From Lycocorax pyrrhopterus obiensis (Eukaryota; Chordata; Aves; Passeriformes; Paradisaeidae), in NCBI GenBank assembly GCA_014706295.1, contig JACSVZ010000001.1, positions 37,124,318 through 37,188,317 on the forward strand: DNA of 64,000 bases. The letters are read 5' to 3'. The notes under the pieces were generated by a model. The model saw only the letters and a list, made by a program, of their open reading frames with translations, ran no database searches and was not told where the DNA came from. Positions 40,669-53,715 of the stretch are shown here, in pieces (positions within the stretch are counted from its first letter, which is position 1; each line of letters begins with the position of its first letter). The position numbers were made by a program, and so were the translations under genes.

Positions 40669-40768
40669 GTGTTTGTGTGTGTGCATATATATCACATGTA
40701 TTTATACATACACATATATATATGTGTGTTTGTGTGTGTGCTAATAATGCTTCTTTACACACACACAT
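40669..40768. repeat. Alternating GT/AT/AC tract
   Basis: GT, AT and TG runs occupy 40669-40740, and an AC run follows at 40757-40768. The GT run at 40722-40740 and the AC run are complementary across a 16-base spacer, so the strand could fold into a hairpin. Alternating purine/pyrimidine tracts can also take left-handed form. Confidence 0.9.
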
Positions 40769-43759
40769 ACCCAAACCCTCTCCCCTACTCGCCTTGAAAT
40801 GCAATTTTGCTTTTGGCCAGATGCACATTTTAATTATCTCAAGACAGATCAGTCATCAGAGTATCATGCCTAAGGCTGTTACTTGTTGTAATACCCATGA
40901 CTATTATTTTAACATTATTATTGTTATTGTTGTTGTTACTATTAGGAGATTAACAGAATGTGTTATTATATGGCACATTATGTAGTTACAGCTATGGAAT
41001 ATCATTTCAGTTTGGACAATTGTTCGTAATTTCATATGAATAGTTCAGGTCTGGCCTCAGCCAATCTTAGTCTACACTGGGACTGTGAAGAATTTCTATA
41101 GGTAACAGGAGAGACAGCTTCCTTTCTTCCTTGATACGAATTCCATCTGGGAAAAAGAATGGTCGAGGACCAAGGTGGAAGCCTACGTGTGATTGCAGGT
41201 GTCTCACATTGAGTACCACTGCAAGCCTTTATCTCTGATGCACTAGAACAACACTGAAAAAAAGGCCTGGTGTGTACCTGCACTCTTGAATATATTTAAT
41301 ATTGCCACACCTCAGGCTTTTGTCGCTTTCTTCCAGAAAAAAAAAAAGATATGTAGGAGTCAGATAAGCAGTCATCAAAAGGAGCTTTATGAGATTTAGA
41401 CATCATGAGATTCTTCTGTATCTTCAGATATATTTTTTGTGCTTACAGTACTGTGATCAAAGTATTTTTTTTAATTCAGTGACATATATTTCAAGTGCAA
41501 CATATTTGACAGTATCTAGCAGTAGCTACTGGATCAACTGAATGTATAGGTAAACTTCTGAAACATTTTAGCCACAGTATATTTACTCTACATACAGAGA
41601 CATTATCAAATACTCCAATAAAAAATAAAATTATTAAGATAATTATAAAATTATCTGCCTACTGTTTAGGCATCATGTCAGCATATATTGTCCATGTAAA
41701 ATATCTAATCCAAGAAATCAGTCACCTTTACTATGTTCCAAATGTATTTTAGAAATATTTTCACATCTTGCATGCTAAACTCAGTTTAATTTCCCCTACT
41801 TAATATGTCTTAAATTGGTACTTAATTATCCAATTCTGTGGTAAAAACCTGAATGGAAAATAAATGAAAATACTGTAGTCTTCTAGAGTAAAGACAAGCA
41901 AGAAATTATTTCCACAACTTCTAAGAGTGGTTAATTCCCACATCCCTGTTAACATCATGTGGCATTAACATTTCATGGGTTTAACCTTCTAACATAAACA
42001 TTTTGAATCAGATAATTTGTATCAGCAACAAGCAGAAGGGTAAGTAAGTGAGTAAAATTAAAAAACCTAGAAAATGTATCTCTTAAAATGTTGAATGATT
42101 TTAGGCTTTTTTGAGGGGTGTGCATTTTAAGACTTCACTCAATGCTGACACTGATCCAGATCTCAGTTGGAAATGTCATTGTTGTGATTAATTGATAGCC
42201 ATAAACTACTTCAGGGAAGCATATAATTTTAAATGGAAAAGTCGCAGATAGAGACCAATTATTACCATGGTAAATTATGAGCAATTTTGATATCAAATGT
42301 CATTCAGGGTCTTGTTATGTTGTGCCCGTTCTCTCTTCTTCTTCCATATCCTCCCAAGCCCATCCCCATTTCAGTCTTTCAGTATACAAAATAGTGTTAT
42401 TTAAAAGATTTCTATACAATTTAAAACATACTAAAAACTTAATTCCCTTAAGTAAAAGAAATAACACCAAAGATGAAGAGAAAGCAGCCTTCTAAAGAGT
42501 CAGTAAAGGCCTATAAGACTGGTTGTGAATGCAAACACTGAATTGTGGGTGAAAACACACTCAATACTCACAAAGTGGCACTGGGGACCAGGGCCACACG
42601 AATTGTGTACCTGTGTGCACACAGAAGTGTCAGAAGGCAAAGAGCTTGTATTCCATGTGGATCTAGCCTGCAGTATTCCAGTTTTCATTCACAGGGTGCT
42701 GGATGCCACATGACAGGTAACGGAGTTTATGGAAGGTCTCAAGGAAGAACAGACAAAAGCTCTCAAACAAAAACACACTAGATAATTTTTTGTTGTTGTT
42801 TCCTTTGGAATTTTGTGAGACCTCCTGTGTTTTCCAGAATGTCCTACTGGGGACAGTGTGGTACTGTCCATCAGTGTGGTTCCACTTGCGGAATCAGGGC
42901 CCTACTTTATAAATACAAATTGGTAATTCTTATTTACTTACAAATCGGCATTTAACTGATGCTACAGCAAGCACTATGCAAATGTTTTCTAAAGATAAAT
43001 TAATTTAAACAGATTGTATAAAATATATTGTATATATTGTTTATTATATTGAAAGGCTGATTTAATAAGCTACATATTTGTGCTTATTCTATTCAGCATA
43101 TATTACCTTTGTAAATGAAGGCTTTACTGGGCTGGTGAGGATGGATGAAGGATTATCAAGGTATTACCTTCTATGTATTGCTTGTTTCTGGATCTTGTTC
43201 TTTTGAAACACATAATTCACAAGGGATTTGGGGATGTGTGGAAAAGGTAACATACTTTTTATACTGACATTTATGTATAACAGACTGATATATATAAAAG
43301 TATGCATATAAGAAATGAGGAAATATTTTATTATAAACATTTTTTGTCTCTTCTGTTATTCTCTTTTTGTAAATGCTTAAGGCTAAAATTTGCATCAAAA
43401 GTGTAAAAAAATATGCAGTGGGCCAAAGTTAGTAGCACACTTAAAATGGAGGACAGGCAGAGACTAAGCATACTTTTCTTGTACTAAAGTTATACGTGTA
43501 TTGAGGCGCAAAATCTGGCTTTATCTCCATTTTTTTAACATTCCCATTCCTCTGAATCTGTTACAAACTGTCCTGTATTTAAATGTATTAGAACTTCACA
43601 ATACACGTTTGATTATATCTCACTTGAAAGCATAATTGGAGAATTTAACCCCAAAATTTTCCTTTAGATTATTTGTCTTTAATAACTGTAAATTAGATGG
43701 GGAAAGGTTTTGAGGACAACCAATAGCTGTGTGAAATTACACAAACTATAATATTTTTT

Positions 43760-43771
43760 GGGGGGGGGGGG
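43760..43771. repeat. Poly-G run, 12 bases
   Basis: Twelve consecutive G residues after a T run, in an otherwise AT-rich area. The exact length may be affected by sequencing error. Confidence 0.9.
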
Positions 43772-43949
43772 TTAATGTCAACCAAATATAGTTCATATCA
43801 TGAATGCTGTTTGTATTGGACTCTTAGACCTGGCATTTCATATAAATCAATGAAGTGTTTGAAAATTTAAAATCACTTGTCTTAACACTCTCTGAGTATT
43901 CTTAGTCTCGTTGCTATCCTCCACTTTCAAAGGGAGGTCTTCTAGTGTG

Positions 43950-43972
43950 TGACCTGACAGTCAGTCAGGTCA
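43950..43972. repeat. Perfect 9-bp inverted repeat with AGGTCA half-sites
   Basis: TGACCTGAC (43950-43958) and GTCAGGTCA (43964-43972) are exact reverse complements around AGTCA. The outer six bases, TGACCT and AGGTCA, are nuclear-receptor half-site sequences arranged as an everted pair 11 bases apart. That spacing is not a standard response element, so function is only a possibility. Confidence 0.6.
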
Positions 43973-44929
43973 TATAATCAGGAAAATTTTGCGTCTTCAT
44001 TAATATTTCATCTAAGGATGATTTTGTGAAGAGTGCGATCTAATATCAATATTTTAAAATTCTTTTCTTTTTTACCCCTCAAAAGCATTTATGATGCCAC
44101 TTGCCCCTGGAAACTTCCCTCTTCATGTCTCACTCTCATCAGGAAGTAAGAAATTATTCAGTATAATGATTTGGACTAGGCAGAAACAGCTGACGTTTCA
44201 ATGCCCTTCATTTGCTAATACAAAATAACTTCTACAAACACCTACTGATATATAAATAAAAGGTACCGTTGCGATCATTAGAATGAAGCGGAGGGTGTTT
44301 TAAACACTTATCTAATAATTTCAATATCTGGATAATGTTAACAAACACTTTAGCATATTCTACCATGGTATCCTAATTAGTCTAACACTTATATTAATTT
44401 TCCAGCAGTGAATGATGAAGCACCTCAGAAGCAGATGTTACACCATGTAAGTTGGCTGCAAGAAAGTGGTGCATTTTCATGTGTGTTTTTGTGTTTCTAG
44501 TGATCTACCAATACTTTTAAATTTATAGCCTCCATTTCAAATGAACAGCATCCACTAACACCCAAAAGCCATTTGTTACTTTTACTTACATATTGGAACC
44601 TTTTCACTGACGTTTGGTTAATATGCCCTGTGTCTATTGGACATTCATAAAATCACAAGATGTCCAAAAGGAATGTTTATAAACTTATTTGCATTACTTA
44701 TGATTTGTGCCTGTGCAAGAGAGAACACATCCATATTTAGTCTAGGGGGGGTAGAAAGGGAGAAACTGGGGGTAGGCGTTATTATTGGCTCAATTCCACA
44801 CATACCAAATGTGAATACTTATGTTCTTCCCACAAAGCATTAATTTCTTCACATACTGTAGACTTTATTCTTTTCCCAGGTTCCAGATAGCAGACAGCTC
44901 TTGTTTTTCACTTATGTTTTCCTTTTAAC

Positions 44930-45240
44930 AACAGTCATTAATTTACTGATACGCTGTCTATCAGAACCACATCATCTTGATTAGAGCTGTTATCCTAATC
45001 AAAAGGCTGATAATTAAGACTATCCATCTGTAGAGTTCCAAGTGCTAAGATGAGCTGAAGATCCTAATTAAGATTATTTAGGTGTTACTTAAATGCCATC
45101 ATTTGATTCAGCTAATCATACTAGCAGGTACATTAGATTTGCATTAATGTTCTGCTGAAGCCAGCAGCTCTTTAAACAGATCAAAAATGTAGATTACAGG
45201 CACCATTTTCAAACATCTTTATATCAATATAACAGTGAGA
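44930..45240. promoter_or_regulatory. Candidate conserved non-coding / enhancer-like element
   Basis: Within about 310 bases I see several homeodomain-type cores: TAATTA at 45011-45016 and 45065-45070. There is also a perfect dyad, TTGATTAG (44977-44984) with CTAATCAA (44995-45002). An octamer ATTTGCAT at 45137-45144 is fused to TAAT. The texture is non-repetitive and balanced, unlike the surrounding T/A runs. Clustered POU/homeodomain sites are typical of developmental enhancers in gene deserts. The target gene is not in the window, and conservation cannot be tested from one sequence. Confidence 0.35.
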
Positions 45241-48200
45241 CAATGCATTAAAGTAAATGGAATATTGGAAGAAAGAGGCAATTTCAGTGTTTCTCAGTCT
45301 GCTTATGATAATCAGTAGAGTATTTAAAATAAGTAATTTACTTACTGAGTTTGCGTGTCATAGTAGCTCCAAGCTTAAGTTTTCACTTATGCTTTGAATA
45401 TGTACTGTACAGATGACTTTCAATTTAATGTGTATTTTTCTAGCCTAAGTGAAATGGTATGGTGTGGGAGAGTTCATTAGTTCCTGCTGATAAATTATTA
45501 GATAGGTAGCTTGCAAATAAGTTATTAGAGAAGTTATAATTCTTATCTAATAAGGAATCCATATGAAGCTGAAAATCTGAGAGTCGTGATTTTGTGGTTA
45601 AAAGAGAGCTGTGTTAAACTGCTTTTCTTTTTTTCTTCTTCATCCGAAAAGTAACTCTATTTTCATTAGAATTTTGGTACATTATGATTTTATAATCAAA
45701 ACAATTAAGTTTCTATTTTAAGTTTAACCTGTAGCTTATTCAGTTTCTAGGAAAGGGATCAATCAGTACTACTGTTAGTAATGTTAAGTCAGTACAATCC
45801 AAGATCTTCATGCAGGCATGTTCTTTTCCTGCCTGAAGATATGAAAGACAATTAACATACCACTAAGCTAAAGCCTGTAAATATGTTTTATCAGCGATCT
45901 TACCTCAAAAAGCAAGGTACTAGTTCACACATGTAATAGGTTGGACATAAAAGAGGCTATGAGTGCACTTCAGAGAGAGGTCAGCCCCTTGAAAGGTTAC
46001 CACAACACCTTTAAATATAAATAAATAAATATGTTCAAATACATGTTTAATCTAAGACTCTGTTCACCCATAGTACGGTAAAAGACGAGGACACATTTCT
46101 TCTCTCTTTAACTACCTAACGGAAGGGTGAAGATGGAGCCAGGCTCTGTTGAAGGTGCATTCCGTTTGGAGGAAAGGCAATGGACACAAAGAAACTATAA
46201 TCAGACACCATGAAAGCATTCACTATGAATACTGCCAAACGTTCCACCTTTGGCTGTATACAGAGCCTGACTGAACAAGACTGTCGTCTGAGCTGGACCC
46301 TCTTTGAGCAGAAATTCACTGATTCAGTCCATCAGACGCAGCTCTTTTAAGAACCTGAGGATGGTTTAATCTCTAGGGGTGAATCATTTGCTACAGAAAG
46401 TGTCTAGGCTTAGGGGTCTTCTAAATGTCTGAAGTGAAAAGAATCACATCCTTTTAGTCTCATTCTGTTTTTCAGAGTCAAGCTACTCTCGCAGGATTTG
46501 TTCTGGAGGATAAAAAATTCCCGTACACATGAAGTACTCTCCAGTCCAACCAAGTATTTAAGCATGGAGATAACACAATCACATTGCTGAATTTCCTTCA
46601 AAGGAGCATCTGCCTGAAGATAAATTGGACTTCATTACTTAGTTCCAAAAAGCACTTGACATTCTAGATCTGTTTAACAATAATATGCTAACAGTAATGT
46701 AAAATACTGGCCCAATTCACAGAATACAGACATAGTTTTTAGGCATAAAAACTATTCTAAAACTATAGTTTCTGGCATATATACTTATCATTAGTCTGTA
46801 AAAGTGAACATTCAGTTTATGAGTTTAAACTTTTTAAGGTTCCTTTAGGAAAATTAGACTCAACAATCATGTCATGGAGAGAGGAACAAAGAGGAATATG
46901 AGTGGGATGACTAAGAAAAGAGGGTTAAGTTAATTTGGGACTCTTAATTTTACATTTTCTTGCTTTGAAATGTTAATTTTCCCTGTAACTCTGAAGTTCT
47001 ATCCCTATATTTTTCACTATTTTGATGGTTTTGCAAAGAACTTTGCTTGCAAGCTTCTGATGCTATCCTTAATTTTATGTTAACAGATTCTATTATCTAA
47101 AATATGCCCAACACCAATAGGAGATTTTCAAAGGAATTATAGCAATTACACCAAAAGAACAAAGATATTACAGTGTATTTTAGTGGTTACATTTAAGAAG
47201 CGAATCATCTTTAAAAAAGTCCCCTTTCTTATATTCTGTTTTATTTGCATATAAACAGACATATTCACACTGAATTTGCATAGAAATAGATGCATTCAAA
47301 ACATCTTTACAGCAATCATGAAATCACAGAAGTTACAGATGTAACAGTGTTATTAGTTCTGATTATTTAAACTGGGCATCTATTTTTCTGAGTGATTTTT
47401 GGGACATTTACTGATTTTACGCACCATTTCGCACCTGCAGATTCAGATAATGGATTTAAATATTTAATTTAGATTCTGCACACACAGCAGGCAGTTGATG
47501 CCCAAGTTTTCCAGACTGCACTCAGGTTAGGAGAGAATTTCTAGAGCATTCAACATAAATTATCTATGTATTTAATTTTAGAATTTCTGAATATTGGGAA
47601 CAATTGGCAATCAACACTGATGAAAAGTATCTTTTACAGTTTTAAATCTTGCCTAACACTCAAAAAGATATATTCCATATCAGGAGACACTTCCAAAGCT
47701 TTTGCTTTAAATATTCCAGCAGCAGTATGAGAAACACTATATTCCAGTTTGTTAAAGAGTTGCCCAGGCTGAGAGTTAAGACAATTATCTCTTGCATACC
47801 AATGTCTCACAGCATACAACTATTTTCTAATTTTTTAGTATTTAGAGGTTTTTATTATGTATTTATTTTTAAATTATCTCACTGGTTGTTATTTGCTTTA
47901 AATAAGATCTCTGTAGAGAAATTGGTAACATGAAGGTGATCTTCAGATAAAAGAGTTACAGGTGTTGAATCATCAGGTCTATAATAGCACAACTTGTATT
48001 TCTAGTGTTATTTTCATGGCTGGATAGTAGATAGATTTATTATTTTTTGTCATACCTGGACTGAAAACAGCATGCCTATTACTAGCTATCTGAACATTTT
48101 ACTCAATCCTCTTTTCAACTGCAATAAATTCTGGGATGAGCAAAGCCAATATGAAGGAAAAGATATTTTTATTCCATAAGTTCTTAGTAACATCTTTGCC

Positions 48201-49619
48201 AGTTAACAAGTTTTATAAATTGATGGAGAAATTTCTTTCTAAACGAAGCCATGATTTTGCTCAAGGTCAAGGAAGAGCAATCTTTCTAATTATCCTTTAA
48301 CAATATTATATTTACTATAAATTCCCACTTTTCTGAAGGGAAAGTACTCTGCTATAGAAATGGTGAACTGTAAAATGTTTTATTTTGTGCTTCAAGGAAA
48401 TAGAATTCTCTCAAGCTATTTGACCCAACAACAGAGCTTTCTTTAAACAGTGAGACCTGAACAGATATTTCTACTGACTGGGGCCAAAGAATATTTTAAA
48501 AATAAAATGTCTATTGATTGTACCTGGGTGCTTCCTAGCAAATGCCTAAAATGCTTTTAATGTTATATTTTAAGATTGTGGTTTTAAGCAATATTTCCTG
48601 TTCTGATCTTTTATTCATGCTGTTAATGCTAAGTTGATTAGCTGTCACTAAAATTTCTTTTTGGAACATATTTCTTTAATTACCATTTCATCTTTCTGCA
48701 GTTTTTATCAGTCTGAAGCCATAAACCTATTATTGTTTTTACTACACTGGTGTGACAGTGGAAATTAGTAAAACTGTCTGCAAAAGTACATATTCAGTGG
48801 GAAACTGCAGCAGGTGGACCTTCCATCACAAATTTTGGAAATTCATATGTGTGAGACTTAAGAAAATGCGCTCTTGAAACTGATGGAAGTACATATAAAT
48901 AAGAATCCAAGAAATGTTCCTGATGTGGAACCATATACTTAGTTCTTCTTTCAGTAGTGTTAGTGGGATATGCCATTTTAAACCAGTATACAAGCCTGGC
49001 TACTGCAGTCTATTTCTCTTGTAAATTCTATTATTCACAACCATTAATTTAAGGATATTATAAGGTACATTCCTATGCATTTGTTTTAATATGTGTTTCT
49101 GGACCTGTTATCTGTGAATTTGTCTAAACTACTTTAAAACCTGCTGATATAATTTTCACCCACAAATTACTGTAACAATAAATTCCAGAACTGTAATGCC
49201 TCATGTTTTAAGTACTTTTAAAATGCTTATCTTGTACTAGCTTCAGTGGCAGACCCCTATGCTTACTATCAAAGGATTTGACAAATAACTGTTCTGTATC
49301 ACCTTATCCACTGCCTTCTTGGTCTTTCTAAATCTTACTAATTGGCCTTCTCCTTTTCAAATTAGCATCCCAGCCTTTTCAAATTCTCCTGAAAATTTAG
49401 GTGTTCTGTTTCCTTATATGTTTGTCGCTCTTCTTTATAACTTCTCTAACTCCACTGAGTCTTTCGTGATGGACAAGAACAGCTCTTAGTAAATGCTGAT
49501 ATAAATATTTACATATTTTGTAAAAAAAATTCACATTTACAAATAATATAAAATTCATTCCTCGGATTCACAGTTCGTTCAATCAAACAATTAAATATCA
49601 ATTTATTGGGATGAGGAGC

Positions 49620-50400
49620 TGATGACCACCTGCAAGCTGAAGGGAGCTAGTCTTTTCTACAAATTATATATTCTTCTAAGAAAGCTAAACTTGAATCTGA
49701 AAATGCCGGAGGGCTCAGATCTATAAGGGACTTGATGAATCCAACAACCAGAGAGGCATAGCTGCAGCAGCTCCATGTCCCTGGGCTGAACCAGGAGTGA
49801 GGCTGAGAAGGTGTTCCTGATAGGCACATGACAAACATTTGGACATGGCCAAAGTGCCCTTAGCAGCCCTTTATCACTCTATTTGATCATACCTGTCTTC
49901 CTAGCCCACCTTGATACTGTTATTACCCCATGTTTTCTTCATCTGCTAAACATTCCCAAATAAGCATTACACCATCCCAATATATTTTTCCCATGCATCC
50001 AATAATGTGTCTCATTTGTCTAAACCACTTTAACACCTGCGGATATAACTGTCCTATGAAGGCAGTAACACCCCTCCATTCAAAAGACGCTCCAGAGAGC
50101 TGCTGCAGAGGGTGTGGTTCAGCCCATGGGGCTGGAGGCTCCCCAGAGACAGCTCCAGGAGGGAAGATGTTGGGGTCTTGTGTCTCTGGTTGGATTATTG
50201 TGTTGCCTACATCTGCTGTTATACCTCTCTACCACATTATGTGTCTGGAGGAGCTTTTAATAGGCTGGTGGCTCTCCTGCGTGAATGGAGAAGTCTTTAA
50301 TGGCTCCCTTGTGGTGGGCATTGGATTAGCCAGGGAAGGCCATTAGTTTGGTCCCTACCTGCCCTTGTTCCTCTGTGCTCCTTTAAGTGTTTAGGCCAGC
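49620..50400. other. GC-enriched block of unknown origin
   Basis: This block is visibly richer in G and C than its surroundings and has long runs such as CCCATGGGGCTGGAGGCTCC (near 50126-50145). It contains the longest open frame outside a recognised repeat (138 codons, + strand, 49930-50346). That frame is Cys-rich and Gly-rich in its middle and has no domain I recognise. The GC-rich texture resembles the window's transposon islands more than unique DNA, but I cannot match it to CR1 or to either LTR family. It could be an old transposon, a non-coding transcript exon, or unremarkable sequence. Confidence 0.35.
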
Positions 50401-53400
50401 TTTTAATTAACATAGCCTAGCAAGAACCTTAAAGATTTTCTCACACCACAAAAATGTAAGGTATTAGATGCCAGAATATCTTTTGGAATCTCAGAGCTGC
50501 TCACCACTTGTAATGACTTAGAAATTCTGGAGTCAGCACACCTCAAATTTCATGAACCATGCTCTATGCCAGTGATAGTTCTGAATGCTACAAGTAAATA
50601 TATTGAAAAATCTTTGTAACTGAAAAAAGAACATCTTATAATCCTATTTTTTAATAAATATTTTTTTCAATTAGGTTATAATCAAGCAAAACTTTGTTAT
50701 GCACCTAAATAACACAACTTGCTACTTCTAGCTACAATCCAGATAAATTTCCTAAATCAGATGTAAAGCCTGTCAAATATTTGCTGACAGTTCATCATAT
50801 CTTATGCAAGTTCGTTCAAACACAGAGGGAAAAGTGCCATAAATACAGGAATACAGTTGGATTTTGTTTTATATTTTTTTAGTTAGTAATATAATATTTT
50901 CCTTATTTTTGCAGGCTCATTAGCATAAGACAAATATATTAAAGATACCTGAGGTGTCAGTTTTCCTATTATTCAAATTTTTGTGCCAACATTCATGGTG
51001 TATTTTATTTGTAGACGGTGGAAAATCTGTTGCAATTTCCACCAAGAAGATACTGCTAGTCCTCGATTATCTAACTCTCAAAAAGATCATTTCAGCTGGG
51101 AGAAAACCAACCAAAGTAACTAAAAAACCAACCAAACCCCCAAACAAAAAAACCTTATAAAAGTTGAAGTAGTCTTGGTTTAGAGCAATGAGGACATTGA
51201 ACTGAACAATGACATTATAGTACCCTGATTTTTTACAGTATCTGTGATTTGCTTTTTCCCTCCTCATCACTTTGTTCTTCATCAGATTGAAATAAAGACA
51301 AATCTTAATAATTCAGTTCCTTAAACAGTTTATCCTATCATTTTTCAAAGTAATACTTTTGTCCCTGTGTTTATTACTGAGCTATCATTTAGCAGAATCT
51401 GTTTTACTGACACTTTTAGAATTTCAGACTTCACAGGCTTCTCCAACATGGTACTACAATTACAAAACCCATTAGAGAGAATATAATTGCTGTTAGTGCA
51501 CAATGTTTGTAATATATATTAGGCATCAGATTACCAAAAGGCATACATATTTAATGAACTAACTCTGAATACAAGGTTACTAATGATTAATAGCCTGAAA
51601 GGACACAAAAAGCAACATGCATTTTCCCCAAGCCATTATATGCTGCTAAACACATCTCAGAAATTATGGGTGAGGAAGTAATCTGATGGGGCAGTGAAAG
51701 TCAAAGGAGAGAAACAAAGTGTTCCATGAAATTATATCTCAATGAAGATATTCTGTACAGTATAATTTCAACACTAGATTACCATGAACCTTTATGAATA
51801 GCAATGTAATATTTTTATTTAAACTAATGATAATTGTCTGCATTGATCTTAAAGACACTTTCTTTACAGGCTTCCTGCAGCGTTTTAAGTGCAGAGCAGC
51901 AAAAACAGTTTGGGTGCTCAGTGGGGAACACCCAAATGTCATAGGGCCTGACTGCAATCTGCTTATATTTCGAATGTGGAGAGTAGAAATCTGTTTTTAT
52001 AGCCCTTCTTAAAGCCACATGTTAGAAAAGGATTAGACTTGATGACCACTGTGGGGGACAGTTAAATCATGTATGGCCTGTTACTTTCCTTACCTTACCT
52101 GAATATACTTCAATAAGCTTGGGCAGCTTGTAACCAGTGTTAGTCCCACATTTGAAATCCTTGGACACCAGTGCCTTTTAATCCTTATTTTTCTTTACTG
52201 CCATGATTGCAGGAGGTGGAGGGGGAAGTAAAACTGAAAAATAGCAGTGAGAACAAAATAGTTTGTTATGTTTCCTGGAAACTTTTATTGAAAGCAAGGA
52301 CTATGTTGAGTAAAACTAAACATCAGGATGGATAGAATATTCAGTGGTGTGTAACAGCAGGATAACAAGACACACTTGGACTGTATTTCATTTAAGTCCC
52401 TGTGACACTGGATGAGACTACGACTTTCTGATGGTGCCATTTTATTGCCACTTACCCATTTGTGGTGTTATTGAGCTACATTCAGAATGGAATGGCTGGG
52501 AAAGTGTATTAAATATGAATTACTAGAAAAAACATTTTAAATACAGTGATATTTCATGTTTTTTTAGGTACGTGTACAGTTCCTGACTTGCAGTCACCCT
52601 GACAGGAGAAATCTATCATTTGCATACACCAGGTTATTTCACAAAACAAGAAGACAGACTTAAAAAATGATCTTCATAGTCCTGGAAACTCCATTATGTA
52701 AAACCACTCGTAGAACATACTAGCAAAAAGGGTCATTAAAGGAGTGGCATAAACAGTTTTAGAAAGCTAATCTCTCATCTAAGAAGAAACAGGTCTAATA
52801 TACTTGATACGGAGCAAATATAAACAAAGAAGTCTGGCCTTCAGTCTTATGTGCTATAGGATAACCAAAGTGAGGTGCAACAAAGATTACAATGCAATTA
52901 ATAACTGTGACTTGAGAAAACAGCAACTCTGACTGGTTGCCAAAGTTATATATTTGTTCTCCATGAACAGGAAGGAGTTCTGTCAGGTGATCTGTTAATC
53001 AACGTGACAGGTCCTGCTTCCCTTCTCACTGACATTAATGTTGATGCATTTCTCTTCTGATATTTCATGTGTTTCTGCATGCCACAGATAAGAGTTTGCC
53101 CACAAATTCGGAGCTTTTTCTTGCATATCAGCTGGGTGATAAGCATTTAGGCTTTCTTTGCAGAGGGAAAGCTGATTCTTGTTGATAGTATGTAAGATAA
53201 ATGAGGCAAAAAAGTAAGCATTAGTGAAAGGCTCTTTGTTTTTAAGCAGACATTTCATGGACCATGTAGCCAAATATAAATAAATAACAAAAAAGAAAAT
53301 TCTTTCATTTACCACCATGTCAATTTTAATGACAAAGGGATATTTAACATTTGCCTTTATATGCTATGGCCAGCAGTGGATGAATCATTGCCTTTCCAAG

Positions 53401-53480
53401 GCCTCTGTGACATTGTAAAATACAGCAATTAATGACTTGAGATTTTTGAATTTTATCTTTCCTTACTTGTAGGTACACAC

Positions 53481-53573
53481 GTATAACATACATAAACAAC
53501 TATGATTCAGGGACAAGGTGCAATGCATGTATAACATACATAAACAAGCATGATTCAGGGATAAGGTGCAATG
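53481..53573. repeat. Tandem duplication, 48-bp period
   Basis: GTATAACATACATAAACAA starts at 53481 and again at 53529. Each copy continues to TGATTCAGGGA.AAGGTGCAATG with only a few changes. Two copies, closely similar, so fairly recent. Confidence 0.93.
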
Positions 53574-53715
53574 TTAAAAATTGAACTATTAAGTTTATTT
53601 TAGCATGGAATACTGAATTTATGGGAGAACAGAGTAACAGAATATTAAGCATTATATAGTTTCAGGTAAAACTATTGAAAAAATGGATGCTTTACTTTTA
53701 TATAAAACAGCACAT

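Larger units (their letters stand above)
39599..53715. other. AT-rich sequence, no gene seen; candidate regulatory segment
   Basis: No supported gene. It contains an alternating purine/pyrimidine tract at 40669-40768, a 12-base G run at 43760-43771 and a perfect 9-bp dyad at 43950-43972. Also present are a homeodomain/POU-rich segment at 44.93-45.24 kb, a GC-enriched unassigned block at 49.62-50.40 kb and a 48-bp tandem duplication at 53481-53573. The remaining sequence shows nothing recognisable. Confidence 0.5.

Noticed and set aside
52030..52075. GATTAGACTTGATGACC resembling the CR1 3' end phrase
   Set aside because: The match is short, and neither the terminal repeat nor the upstream untranslated blocks follow.
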